64,000 bases of DNA. Origin: Bacteroidales bacterium. Its GTDB lineage: Bacteria; Bacteroidota; Bacteroidia; Bacteroidales; UBA932. Below are positions 41,734 through 50,837 of the stretch, piece by piece. The translations under genes were made by a program, and so were the position numbers. The notes below the pieces were generated by a model, which saw only the letters and a list, made by a program, of their open reading frames with translations, did no database searches and was not told where the DNA came from. Each line of letters begins with the position of its first letter. Position 1 is the first letter of the stretch. The stretch lies in the NCBI GenBank assembly GCA_017617495.1, contig JAFZWD010000058.1, positions 17,106 to 81,105 on the forward strand. The letters are read 5' to 3'.

Positions 41734-43085
41734 GTTACAGGAATATATATTTTATAGGTATAGGCGGAATCGGAATGAGCGCCATAGCCCGGTACTACAA
41801 GTTCAAGGGTTTTGAGGTGGCCGGCTACGACCGCACTCCCTCCGAACTCACCGCAGAACTCGAAGCCGAGGGCATCGCAGTGCACTACGAGGACCGCCCC
41901 GACCTGATTCCGCAGGACGTGGAGAGCACCCTCGTGGTCTACACTCCCGCCATCCCCGCATCCCTGAAGGAGCTCCAGACGGTTCAGGCAAAGGGTTACC
42001 GCGTGATCAAGCGCAGCCGCATGCTCGGCGAGATTACCGAGGGTCAGAAGTGCCTGGCGGTTGCCGGCACCCACGGCAAGACCACGACATCAACTCTTAT
42101 CGCCCATATCCTCACTGAATCCGGAGCAGGATGCTCCGCCTTCCTCGGAGGCATCTCCAAGAATTACAGCACAAACATGCTCGTAAGCCACACTCCCGTG
42201 GTGGTTGCGGAGGCCGACGAGTTCGACCGTTCCTTCCTGCAGCTGCATCCCGAAATCGCGGTAATCACCGCGATGGACGCCGACCATCTGGACATCTACG
42301 GCGACCTCGAGCACGTGCAGGAAGCTTTCCGTCAGTTCGCATCGCAGGTTAGCGGCACCCTCATCGCCAAGCTCGGCCTGCCCCTCTCGGCCAAGGACAC
42401 TCCTGCAAAGATCTTCTCCTATCATTTCGAGGACAAGGCAGCGGATTTCCACGCCGGGAATCTCAGGGTGGACGCACTCGGGCATTACACCTACGACCTG
42501 CATTATCCCGGAGGAGTCCTGGCGGACATCCGCGTGGGCACGCTCGGCTGGGTTAATGTCGAAAACAGCGTCGCCGCTGCTGCGGTATGCCTCACCCACG
42601 GAGTGGCTCCCGGGGCCATCCGCAAGGCCATCGGCAGCTTTGCGGGTGCAAAACGCCGCCTGGACGAGCACGTCAACCGCCCGGGCCTCACCTACATCGA
42701 CGACTATGCCCATCATCCGGAGGAACTCGCCACGGCGATATCTTCCATCCGCGGCATCTTCCCGCACAGAAAAATCACGGCTGTTTTCCAGCCGCACCTC
42801 TATACCCGCACGAGGGATTTCGCAGCGGACTTCGCACGCGCCCTCAGCGCGGTGGACAAACTCATCCTCCTGGGCATCTACCCCGCCCGCGAGGAACCCA
42901 TTCCCGGCGTTACTTCCGAGATTATCTTCAAGGACGTCACCGCCCCGGAGAAAGTGCTCATCGCCAAGGAGGATCTCCTGCCCCTGCTGGAGAAGGAGCC
43001 CCTCGACGTGCTGGTCACCTTCGGCGCCGGCGACATCGACCGCTTCATTGCACCCATAACCGAAATGCTCGAGAAACGTTCATGA
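41730..43085 (+). CDS. murC: UDP-N-acetylmuramate--L-alanine ligase
   Basis: 451 residues. The opening YFIGIGGIGMSAIARYYKFKG, the P-loop AVAGTHGKTTTSTLIAH, the central VVEADEFDRSFLQLHP and the C-terminal IDDYAHHPEELATAI identify MurC. First amino-acid addition in stem-peptide synthesis. Overlaps ftsQ by 4 nt. Confidence 0.98.
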   Translation: MSYRNIYFIGIGGIGMSAIARYYKFKGFEVAGYDRTPSELTAELEAEGIAVHYEDRPDLIPQDVESTLVVYTPAIPASLKELQTVQAKGYRVIKRSRMLGEITEGQKCLAVAGTHGKTTTSTLIAHILTESGAGCSAFLGGISKNYSTNMLVSHTPVVVAEADEFDRSFLQLHPEIAVITAMDADHLDIYGDLEHVQEAFRQFASQVSGTLIAKLGLPLSAKDTPAKIFSYHFEDKAADFHAGNLRVDALGHYTYDLHYPGGVLADIRVGTLGWVNVENSVAAAAVCLTHGVAPGAIRKAIGSFAGAKRRLDEHVNRPGLTYIDDYAHHPEELATAISSIRGIFPHRKITAVFQPHLYTRTRDFAADFARALSAVDKLILLGIYPAREEPIPGVTSEIIFKDVTAPEKVLIAKEDLLPLLEKEPLDVLVTFGAGDIDRFIAPITEMLEKRS

Positions 43086-43861
43086 TACGCACCGGACTCA
43101 AATATCTTCTGGCTATCGCTTTCCTGGCAGTGTTCTCGGCAATGCTCTGGACGGTGTACTCGTTTGCCCGCAACAGCAGGCACGAGACCACCTTCCAGGA
43201 CATCGACATCCAGTACCGCGACGATTACCGTTTCGTCAGCGACAAGGATATAACCGACGCGCTGCGCAGGAGTTTCGGCACCTTCAGCGGGCTTCGTATC
43301 GACAGCCTCGACCTGGCTTCGATCGAAAGACTGGTGGACAACCATTCCGCAGTGCTCAAGAGCGAAGCCTGGACCACCGGCGACGGAATCCTGCACATAA
43401 GCATCACCCAGAGGCAGCCAGTAATGCGCTTCCAGAAGGGTGACAGGGGATTCTACATCGACGACCGCGGCTTTATCTTCCCGCTCCAGAAAGGCCATTC
43501 GGCACACGTGCCGGTGGTGGACGGAAACATCCCCGTACGTGTCTGGGACGGCTACAAGGGCATGGCCCGCAACCCCAAAGAACAGGAATGGCTGGAAGGA
43601 ATGGCCGGACTCGCCGCCTACCTTGCAGGCTCCAGGACCTGGGAGCAGAGCATAGTGCAGATGACAGTGGACGATAACGGCGACCTCACGCTCATACCCC
43701 GCACCGGCAGGGAACGCTTCATCTTTGGAGCGCCCCGCGACGCGGAAGCCAAATTCGCGAGAATCGCCGACTATTATAAATACGTGAAGCCTTCGAAGGA
43801 AGAAGGCTGGTACAGGACGGTGAACGTAAAATACAACGGGCAGATCGTTTGCAGAAAATAA
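43082..43861 (+). CDS. ftsQ: Cell division protein FtsQ/DivIB-like
   Basis: 259 residues from MIRTGLKYLLAIAFLAVFSA; a frame-extended start inside murC is rejected. A short cytoplasmic tail, one membrane helix (about residues 7-28), a POTRA-like domain (FQDIDIQYRDDYRFVSDKDI, then SLDLASIERLVDNHSAV) and a beta domain (DGILHISITQRQPVMRF, GFYIDDRGFIFPL) appear in order. Assigned from architecture and position between murC and ftsA. Confidence 0.88.
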   Translation: MIRTGLKYLLAIAFLAVFSAMLWTVYSFARNSRHETTFQDIDIQYRDDYRFVSDKDITDALRRSFGTFSGLRIDSLDLASIERLVDNHSAVLKSEAWTTGDGILHISITQRQPVMRFQKGDRGFYIDDRGFIFPLQKGHSAHVPVVDGNIPVRVWDGYKGMARNPKEQEWLEGMAGLAAYLAGSRTWEQSIVQMTVDDNGDLTLIPRTGRERFIFGAPRDAEAKFARIADYYKYVKPSKEEGWYRTVNVKYNGQIVCRK

Positions 43862-43869
43862 TTCAGTAT

Positions 43870-45345
43870 ATGGAAGAGAGATATATAGTTACAGCGGACT
43901 TCGGTTCGTACAAGACGGCCCTGGCGGTGGCCAAGGTCGGAGGCGGATACAACCAGGTGTTGTACTTCCGGGAGTTCCCCTCCGTCGGCGTCACCCACGG
44001 AGTAATCAAGAATCCCCTGAGGACTTCGGAGGTGCTCAAGGCCGCCATTGCAGACGCCGAGAACGAACTCGGCATCAAGATTACGCAGATTGTGGTCAAC
44101 TACCCCCGCATCGGCCTCAAGCAGGAAATCGCCACCGGCGAGATGAAGCGCACCGACGAATCCACCTGCATCAGCATGGAAGAGGTGGAGTACATCAAGA
44201 GCGAGGCGCTTAATTCCTACCCCCTGGACGACGAGCAGAACGAGGTTATCTACGGAGCGGTCCCCCAGTCGTTCGCTACGGACGATTCGATGGGACTCCG
44301 CGAGGAAGACATCGTCGGCATGACGAGTTCGCTCATCGAAGGCATTTTCAAGGTTTTCGTCGGCAAGAAGAAAGGGCTCTCGACCATCGACAACGCCCTT
44401 AACAAGGCAGGTGTCGGGCTTGCGCGGATGTACTTCTCGCCCGAAGCTGTCGCCGATGTGGTGCTCACCGCCGAAGAAAAGGAGAACGGCGTTGCCCTGC
44501 TGGAAATCGGCGGCAACGTGAGCAGCGTCACCATATACGAGGGCGGCATCCTCCGTTACTATTTTGCAATTCCCTACGGCGGCGTGAACGTCACCGCGGA
44601 TATCAGGCGCGAATGCGGCTTCAACGACACCCTCGCCGAGAACATCAAACTCGGCTACGGAGTATGCATGCCCGAAAAGCTGCAGTCGCTCACGGACAAA
44701 ATCCTGCGAATCAGCAACGACCAGGGCGGCAATTACCAGGACATCCCGGTAAAGTATCTCTCCGAGATTATCACCTGCCGCATGAAGGAAATCATCGATG
44801 CACTGCTGTTCAAGATTCAGGAAAGCAATTACGCCGACAGGCTCTCCGCAGGAGTGGTGCTTACCGGCGGTACCGCAGGGCTCGGCAACTGCACCGGGCT
44901 TATCAAGGCGATGTCCGGATACAATGTACGAGTAGGCTACCCGCGCCTCAAAGATATCTCTCCCAACGATTTCAGGGCAATTCTCGACCCGGGCTCGGCC
45001 GCTACCGTCGGAATGCTCTACAGGGCCTGCAGCGATGTGATCAACTGCACCAAGGAGTATGTTCCGGCTCCCGGCTTCAAGCAGCCGGAGCCTGAGCCGG
45101 AACCGGTTGAAGATGCCCCCGCAAGCGCAATAGTGGATGAGCTTATGGGCAATGCCGCACCGGCGAACCAGGAAACAAAGCCCGAGGAAGAGCCGGATTT
45201 GAAGGACACCGTCTTCGATCCCGATGCCGGCAGGACCGCAGAGCCCAAAAAGCCTCAGAAACAGGGATGGCTGGGGACCAAGGTTACTATATTGACAAAA
45301 AAGATTGCCGACACCACAGGCAGGCTTTTCGGTGAAATGGATTAA
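43870..45345 (+). CDS. ftsA: Cell division protein FtsA
   Basis: 491 residues from MEERYIVTADFGSYKTALAV, 8 nt after the ftsQ stop. An in-frame upstream ATG at 43849 overlaps ftsQ and is less likely. Actin-like ATPase blocks include the phosphate-1 loop ADFGSYKT and GVVLTGGTAGLGN. A Pro/Glu-rich linker (about residues 405-465) precedes a C-terminal amphipathic segment, WLGTKVTILTKKIADTTGRLF, the expected membrane tether for FtsZ filaments. It lies 15 nt before ftsZ. Confidence 0.95.
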   Translation: MEERYIVTADFGSYKTALAVAKVGGGYNQVLYFREFPSVGVTHGVIKNPLRTSEVLKAAIADAENELGIKITQIVVNYPRIGLKQEIATGEMKRTDESTCISMEEVEYIKSEALNSYPLDDEQNEVIYGAVPQSFATDDSMGLREEDIVGMTSSLIEGIFKVFVGKKKGLSTIDNALNKAGVGLARMYFSPEAVADVVLTAEEKENGVALLEIGGNVSSVTIYEGGILRYYFAIPYGGVNVTADIRRECGFNDTLAENIKLGYGVCMPEKLQSLTDKILRISNDQGGNYQDIPVKYLSEIITCRMKEIIDALLFKIQESNYADRLSAGVVLTGGTAGLGNCTGLIKAMSGYNVRVGYPRLKDISPNDFRAILDPGSAATVGMLYRACSDVINCTKEYVPAPGFKQPEPEPEPVEDAPASAIVDELMGNAAPANQETKPEEEPDLKDTVFDPDAGRTAEPKKPQKQGWLGTKVTILTKKIADTTGRLFGEMD

Positions 45346-45360
45346 GAAAAGGACACGGAT

Positions 45361-46605
45361 ATGGAAGAGAACTTTTATATGCCAGAAGATAAGAACTGGG
45401 TTCCGTCGGACAATACCATCAAGGTTGTCGGTGTAGGCGGAGGCGGCTGCAATGCGGTCGAGTATATGTTCAGACAGGGCATCCAGGGTTGCAGCTTCAT
45501 AGTGTGCAACACCGACGCGATGCACCTCAACGCCTGCACGGTTCCCGTAAAGATCCAGCTCGGGACCGGGCTCGGAGCCGGCACCAATCCCACCAAGGGA
45601 CGCAACGCCGCTCTCGAGAAACAGGACGAAATCGCTTCCAGGGTACTGGGCAGCGAAACCCAGATGGTGTTCATCACCGCCGGCATGGGCGGCGGCACCG
45701 GCACAGGGGCGTCTCCCGTGATTGCCAAGATGGCAAAGGAAAAGGGCATCCTCACGGTCGCAGTTGTCACCATCCCCTTCGTCAACGAAGGCGAGAAGGC
45801 GCTCACCCGCGCACTCGAAGGTATCCACGAGCTCGAAAAGAACGTGGACAGCCTCATCATAATAAACAACGAGAACCTCTACAAGCACTTCAGCCATCTG
45901 CTGGTCCAGGACGCCTTCCCCAAGGCCGACGAGGTACTCGCCACCGCAGTCAAGGGCATCGTGGAAATAATCCAGAAGCGCGGCTACCAGAACGTCGACT
46001 TCGAGGACGTCAAGACCATGCTCCGCGACAGCGGCATGGCCCTTATGGGCAGCGGCTTCGGCACAGGAAAGAACCGCATCGAGGATGCGGTGAAGGGAGC
46101 CTTCGAGTCCAAGCTCCTCAACGACTTCAACCTCAAGAGCGCCAAGTACGTGCTTACCAACACCACCGTCGGCAAGAACGACCAGGGCCTCACCATGGAG
46201 GAGATGAAGAATCTCAACGACCTCATCGAGAAGTACACCGGCAAAGGCAACAACTTCAAGCGCGGCCTCATCTACGACGAGAGCCCCGAGGCCGGCGACT
46301 GCGTGCGCATCACTTCCATCGTTGCCGGGCTCCGCTACGAGGACGTCATCGGCGAGAGCCTGCGCAGCTCGGACAACTACATCATGCTGGACAGCAATTA
46401 CAAATACGACCGTTACGAGAAGGAAAGCACCGAGGGCATCTCGCTTCCTTCGGGCAACGTCATCACCCATATCGGATTCAACAGCCGCGACAACGAGCGC
46501 ATCTTCAATTACAGCAAGGACGATCTTCCTCTGCTGCTGAGGAAAGAGAACGACGTGCTCGCCATGGAGAACACCCCCGCTATCCGCAGGGCTAAAAAAG
46601 CATAG
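45361..46605 (+). CDS. ftsZ: Cell division protein FtsZ
   Basis: 414 residues. Tubulin-like GTPase with the GGGGCNAV start of the fold, the signature loop GMGGGTGTGASPVIA, and the T7 synergy loop region DFEDVKTML. The C-terminal linker is short, and the end PAIRRAKKA is the likely conserved peptide that binds FtsA. Last gene of the dcw cluster; gltX begins 5 nt later without a visible terminator. Confidence 0.98.
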   Translation: MEENFYMPEDKNWVPSDNTIKVVGVGGGGCNAVEYMFRQGIQGCSFIVCNTDAMHLNACTVPVKIQLGTGLGAGTNPTKGRNAALEKQDEIASRVLGSETQMVFITAGMGGGTGTGASPVIAKMAKEKGILTVAVVTIPFVNEGEKALTRALEGIHELEKNVDSLIIINNENLYKHFSHLLVQDAFPKADEVLATAVKGIVEIIQKRGYQNVDFEDVKTMLRDSGMALMGSGFGTGKNRIEDAVKGAFESKLLNDFNLKSAKYVLTNTTVGKNDQGLTMEEMKNLNDLIEKYTGKGNNFKRGLIYDESPEAGDCVRITSIVAGLRYEDVIGESLRSSDNYIMLDSNYKYDRYEKESTEGISLPSGNVITHIGFNSRDNERIFNYSKDDLPLLLRKENDVLAMENTPAIRRAKKA

Positions 46606-46610
46606 GCAAG

Positions 46611-48155
46611 ATGAAAAAGACAAGAGTAAGATTCGCACCCTCCCCCACCGGTCCGCTCCATATGGGCGGAGTCCGCACTGCGCTTTACAACTACCTGTAC
46701 GCCAAGCAGAACGGAGGGGATTTCATCCTGAGAATCGAGGACACCGACTCCCACCGCTTCGTGCCGGGGGCCGAGGAGTATATAATCGAATCGCTGCGCT
46801 GGTGCGGGATAGTGCCCGACGAAGGCGTGGACGAAAACGGCAAGGTGGTGGAGACTCCTTCGGAGCGCCATCCCCACGCCCCCTACCGCCAGAGCCAGAG
46901 GCGCGGCATCTACCGCAAGTACGCCGAGCAGCTGGTGGAGGGCGGCTACGCTTATTATGCCTTCGACAGCGCCGAGGAACTGAATGCGCTCCGCGCAGAG
47001 GCCGAAGGTGCAGGGCAGACTTTCATCTACAATCACGAAACCCGCGGCAAACTGCGCAATTCGCTCACTCTTCCCGCAGAAGAGGTCCGTCGCCTGCTTG
47101 CCGAAACCACCGACTGGACAGTCCGCTTCAAGATTCCCGAGAACGAGACCGTGGAAATGGACGACATGATCCGAGGCCATATCGAAGTAAACACCTCAAC
47201 CCTTGATGACAAGGTGTTGTGGAAGCGGGCCGACGAACTGCCGACCTACCATCTCGCGAACATAGTGGACGACCACCTCATGGAGATCACTGAGGTTATC
47301 CGCGGCGAGGAATGGCTGCCTTCGCTCCCCCTGCATTACCTCCTTTACAGGGCCTTCGGCTGGGAGCGTCCGCGCTTTGCGCATCTCTCCCTGCTCCTCA
47401 AGCCCGTGGGCAACGGCAAGCTCAGCAAACGCGACGGCGACAAGATGGGCTTCCCGGTTTTCCCCCTCCAGTGGACCAATCCCGAGGGTGAAACTTCCCG
47501 CGGCTACCGCGAGGACGGATATTTCCCCGAGGCTTTCGTGAATATGCTCGCAATGCTCGGCTGGAATCCCGGCACCGAGCAGGAAATCTTCAGCCTGCCC
47601 GAGCTGGTGAAGGCCTTCTCCATGGACAAGGTCCAGAAGGCCGGCGCAAAGTTCAATCCCGAAAAGGCCAAGTGGTATAACAAGGAGTATCTCCGAATGA
47701 AGAGCGACGAGGAACTTGCGCAGCTGTTTGTGCCCGTTCTGGCGGCCCACGGGGTGCAGGCCGAGTTCGATTATCTGCTGAAGGTCGTGCATCTCATAAA
47801 AGAGCGCGCCACTTTCGTGGCCGATTTCTGGGATATCGCCTGGTATCTTTTCAAAGCCCCCGATTCTTATGACGAGAAGGATGCGGCCAAGTTCTGGAAG
47901 GAGGAGAATTACAGCCTCGCCTTCAAGGTGGCCGACTTTGTCGCGGCCTACGGCGGCGCCTGGGAGAAGCCCGCGCTGGAGACCGCTCTCGAGGAGTATA
48001 TCCGCGGCAACGAGTGGCCCATGGGCAAGGTAATGAACTGCATCCGCCTCGCTCTCACCGGCTCCGGCAGCGGCCTCGGCATCGCCGACATCACCATCCT
48101 CATCGGCAAAGACGAATTTGCCCGCCGAATTGAAACTGCAAAAATAAAAATATGA
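46611..48155 (+). CDS. gltX: Glutamate--tRNA ligase
   Basis: 514 residues, class I synthetase. The HIGH-type motif reads FAPSPTGPLHMGGVRTALYNYL and the KMSKS-type motif is KLSKRDGDK. ILRIEDTDSHRFVPG and the C-terminal helical anticodon-binding region are present. Its reading-through position after ftsZ suggests that it may share dcw transcripts. Overlaps rpiB by 4 nt. Confidence 0.97.
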   Translation: MKKTRVRFAPSPTGPLHMGGVRTALYNYLYAKQNGGDFILRIEDTDSHRFVPGAEEYIIESLRWCGIVPDEGVDENGKVVETPSERHPHAPYRQSQRRGIYRKYAEQLVEGGYAYYAFDSAEELNALRAEAEGAGQTFIYNHETRGKLRNSLTLPAEEVRRLLAETTDWTVRFKIPENETVEMDDMIRGHIEVNTSTLDDKVLWKRADELPTYHLANIVDDHLMEITEVIRGEEWLPSLPLHYLLYRAFGWERPRFAHLSLLLKPVGNGKLSKRDGDKMGFPVFPLQWTNPEGETSRGYREDGYFPEAFVNMLAMLGWNPGTEQEIFSLPELVKAFSMDKVQKAGAKFNPEKAKWYNKEYLRMKSDEELAQLFVPVLAAHGVQAEFDYLLKVVHLIKERATFVADFWDIAWYLFKAPDSYDEKDAAKFWKEENYSLAFKVADFVAAYGGAWEKPALETALEEYIRGNEWPMGKVMNCIRLALTGSGSGLGIADITILIGKDEFARRIETAKIKI

Positions 48156-48583
48156 AAATAGGATTATGCTCCGACCACGCCGGTCTGGAATACAAGAACA
48201 AAACCATCAGCTACCTCCTTTCCAAAGGATACGAGGTGGCCAACTACGGCACCGACTCTCCCGAGAGTTGCGACTACCCCGACTTCGCCCATGCGCTGGC
48301 TAATGCCGTCGAGAGCGGCGAAGTGGACGCCGGCATCGCATACTGCGGCACCGGCAACGGCATGGCGATGACCCTCAACCATCACCGCGGCATCCGCGCC
48401 GGGCTCGCCTGGGGCACCGCCATCGGCAAACTCGTCAAGGAGCACAACAATGCCAACGTGCTCGTAATGCCCGCACGCTTCATCTCCTGGCGCATGGCCC
48501 TGAGCATCATCCGCGCCTGGCTCGACACCCCCTTCGCCGGTGGCCGTCACCAGCGCCGCATAGATAAAATTCCCAACGTATGA
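48152..48583 (+). CDS. rpiB: Ribose 5-phosphate isomerase B
   Basis: 143 residues. LCSDHAGLEYKNKTISYLL carries the substrate-binding Asp-His. GIAYCGTGNGMAMTLNHHRGIRAGLAW carries the catalytic Cys and anion-hole loop. It interconverts ribose-5-phosphate and ribulose-5-phosphate. Overlaps the next gene by 4 nt. Confidence 0.96.
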   Translation: MKIGLCSDHAGLEYKNKTISYLLSKGYEVANYGTDSPESCDYPDFAHALANAVESGEVDAGIAYCGTGNGMAMTLNHHRGIRAGLAWGTAIGKLVKEHNNANVLVMPARFISWRMALSIIRAWLDTPFAGGRHQRRIDKIPNV

Positions 48584-50670
48584 TACAAGCACTATTTATA
48601 GCACTGTCCGTCATTACGGCCACTCCGGAGTTCTCGGAGGCTTATAAGCAGGATCCGGGAAGGGTCGGCATCAATACCTATGTATATAAATATACGCCGC
48701 AGAAGGAAAGCAGGGCCCCATTTGGCTACAGGCCCTTCTATGTGAGCCATTACGGAAGGCACGGGTCACGCTCCGGATGGAACGGACTCAGGTACGACAA
48801 TGTGGTGTTTGCCCTTGAGCAGGCGCATGGTGTAGGGCTTCTCACCGCAAGCGGCGATTCGCTGATGAATGAGCTTTATGCGCTTCGCGAAGCCCACGGG
48901 GTGATGAACGGAAGGCTTACCGCACGCGGCGTACGCGAGCACCGGCAGATTGCCCACAGGATGTACAAGCGTTTCAAACGCGTCTTCCGGGGGCACAAGG
49001 ACATCAATGCATTCGCGACGAATTCCCAGCGATGCATCGTCAGCATGTCTTCGTCCATCGCGGAGCTGCGCGCCTGCAATCCCAAGCTGGATATCCTGCC
49101 GGACAACGGCGACCGCTACCAGATGATATACAGTTCCGACATCTCCAAAATGGCCCGCAAACGCCATAAGGAGATTATGGATTCCATCAGGACCGCCGAC
49201 ATCGTCCCTTCCGACGGATTGATGTCGAGGGTATTTACCGATACCGTGGCTGCGGCGAAGATTATCGACGAGGGCCAGCTGCGCTCGGGAATCTTTGAGA
49301 TGGCAAGATATATGGAGGCGTTCGACCTGCCGTATAACACTCTCCGCTTCATCAGTCCCGACCACGCATACAAGGAGTATCAGTTGATAGCGCTGGATCA
49401 CTACCTCAATCACTGCAACTCCATTCCTCTGGGAGCAGACCGTATGGCCCGCGTGGAACTGCTGATAAATGATGTGGTGGACCGCGCCGATGCGGCTATC
49501 GCGCAGGGACGCAAGGGGCATCACGCCGCCGACCTCCGCTACGGCCACGACTGGGTTGTGCTTGCGCTCAGCTCGTATCTCGGGTTTGAGGGCGTCGGCG
49601 AACGCTATACCGCGGAAGAATGCCGCACCAACTGGGCCGGAGAACTCTATACTCCCTTTGCCGCCAACGTGCAGATCGGGTTCTATCGTTCCTGCTTCGG
49701 GCATAAGCCCATCCTTGTGAAGTTCCTGCTCAACGAGCGCGAGACCGGCATCATCGGCCTCAAGCCTTACAAGGGCAAGTATTATCGCTGGGACGATGTT
49801 AAGGAATACCTTGCAAAAGTCACCAGGTTCAAGCTTGTGGACCAGCTCAGCTCATACTCGCAGGGACGCAACGCAAAGGGCTCGATTGTCAGGGAATCGT
49901 ATCAGGGTATGGAAACCTGGACCAAATATATGGTCAGCTGCCAGACCTCGGGATTTGCGACAATCTACAATATCGAAGGCGTTCGCCCTGTCAAGCTCGG
50001 CGAATTCCGCCTCGCCTGCCACGACAAGGCCAACCATGCAAATGCGCTTACCGTATACCCTGTCCTGTACGACCGGGATGATCCTATGCCGCTGATCGGC
50101 GTTAGCCACTGCAGCCTGGAGGCCCAGGATGGCATGAAGGGCCAGCTTTATCTGGAGCGCATCGCCCCCGATTTCCGCTCGTCGCAGACAGTCAAGATTA
50201 TCAGTTTCGACAATTCCCGCAAGGATTTCGAGTATATGCAATGGGCCGTCGACCGCGAAGAATCCAAACTCTTCGCCTATGGCAATACCCCTAAAGGCAA
50301 CGCCCACCGCATTATGAGTTTCGATCTGCCAGATATCTTCGGCACCGAAGACAAGGTTATTACCCTGAAGCCTGCCGACGCGGAAGAGAATTATCTGATC
50401 GAGGACAGCTACCCCATGCCCGCGCACGTCGCGCAGGGTCTCTGCATCGACGGCGGCAAGCTATATCTGCCTACAGGACTAGGCACCGGCGAGGAGCCCT
50501 CGATTCTTTACGTTTGGGATCTTCGCGGCAGGAAGATGGTTAAAGAGCTGGACCTCAGCCACGAGACCATCGGCGAACTGGAGGATGTTTCGGTGCGCGA
50601 CGGTTACCTCTGGCTTCAGAGCCAGCGCGAAATCGGATACCTCTGGAAAGCCAGCCTGGAGGCGATTTAG
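48580..50670 (+). CDS. Exported histidine phosphatase (acid phosphatase/MINPP-like) with C-terminal propeller-like domain
   Basis: 696 residues. A short signal-like N-terminus (IQALFIALSVITATPEF) is followed by a clade-2 histidine phosphatase domain: SHYGRHGSRSG contains R60-H61-G-x-R64, and the second catalytic site is RYGHDWVV (H323, D324). Phytases, acid phosphatases and multiple-inositol-polyphosphate phosphatases share this layout. From about residue 440 the protein changes to repeated short beta-strand blocks (KLGEFRLACHDKANHANALT, EYMQWAVDREESKLFAYG, MPAHVAQGLCIDGGKLYLP, YLWLQSQREIGYLW) that look like propeller blades. Substrate unknown; periplasmic phosphate or inositol-phosphate scavenging is inferred. 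It is coupled to rpiB by ATGA overlap and ends before a terminator. Confidence 0.82.
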   Translation: MIQALFIALSVITATPEFSEAYKQDPGRVGINTYVYKYTPQKESRAPFGYRPFYVSHYGRHGSRSGWNGLRYDNVVFALEQAHGVGLLTASGDSLMNELYALREAHGVMNGRLTARGVREHRQIAHRMYKRFKRVFRGHKDINAFATNSQRCIVSMSSSIAELRACNPKLDILPDNGDRYQMIYSSDISKMARKRHKEIMDSIRTADIVPSDGLMSRVFTDTVAAAKIIDEGQLRSGIFEMARYMEAFDLPYNTLRFISPDHAYKEYQLIALDHYLNHCNSIPLGADRMARVELLINDVVDRADAAIAQGRKGHHAADLRYGHDWVVLALSSYLGFEGVGERYTAEECRTNWAGELYTPFAANVQIGFYRSCFGHKPILVKFLLNERETGIIGLKPYKGKYYRWDDVKEYLAKVTRFKLVDQLSSYSQGRNAKGSIVRESYQGMETWTKYMVSCQTSGFATIYNIEGVRPVKLGEFRLACHDKANHANALTVYPVLYDRDDPMPLIGVSHCSLEAQDGMKGQLYLERIAPDFRSSQTVKIISFDNSRKDFEYMQWAVDREESKLFAYGNTPKGNAHRIMSFDLPDIFGTEDKVITLKPADAEENYLIEDSYPMPAHVAQGLCIDGGKLYLPTGLGTGEEPSILYVWDLRGRKMVKELDLSHETIGELEDVSVRDGYLWLQSQREIGYLWKASLEAI

Positions 50671-50690
50671 CCGAAGTTACATATTACGAA

Positions 50691-50722
50691 AAACGGGGGC
50701 GGCATTTCTACCGTCCCCGTTT
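50691..50722. terminator. Bidirectional terminator between the histidine phosphatase gene and tRNA-Leu
   Basis: AAACGGGGGCGG/CCGTCCCCGTTT pair over 12 bp with one G-T wobble around an 8-nt loop. A runs on the left and T runs on the right let it work for both converging transcripts. Confidence 0.85.
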
Positions 50723-50724
50723 TG

Positions 50725-50808
50725 TGCGGGAGATCAGAGTCGAACTGACACGTCCTCACCGGACACTAGCTCCTGAAACTAGCGCGTCTACCATTTCGCC
50801 ACTCCCGC
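50725..50808 (-). tRNA. tRNA-Leu (anticodon CAG)
   Basis: 84 nt with a long variable arm (GTCC/GGAC stem), the class II feature of leucine tRNA. The acceptor GCGGGAG/CTCCCGC pairs fully, the anticodon loop TTCAGGA gives CAG, and the T arm is GTCAG/CTGAT. CCA is not encoded. Confidence 0.97.
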
Positions 50809-50819
50809 TTCAGGGAGTG

Positions 50820-50827
50820 CAAAGATA
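50820..50827 (-). promoter_or_regulatory. Bacteroidota -7 promoter element of tRNA-Leu
   Basis: Minus-strand TATCTTTG 11 nt upstream of the mature 5' end. No convincing -33 TTG is seen. Confidence 0.55.
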
Positions 50828-50837
50828 ATACATTTTT

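Noticed and set aside
43774-46638. Minus-strand open frame of over 950 codons opposite ftsA and ftsZ
   Set aside because: Same cause: reverse complement of conserved GC-rich genes; the translated sequence shows no recognisable domain.
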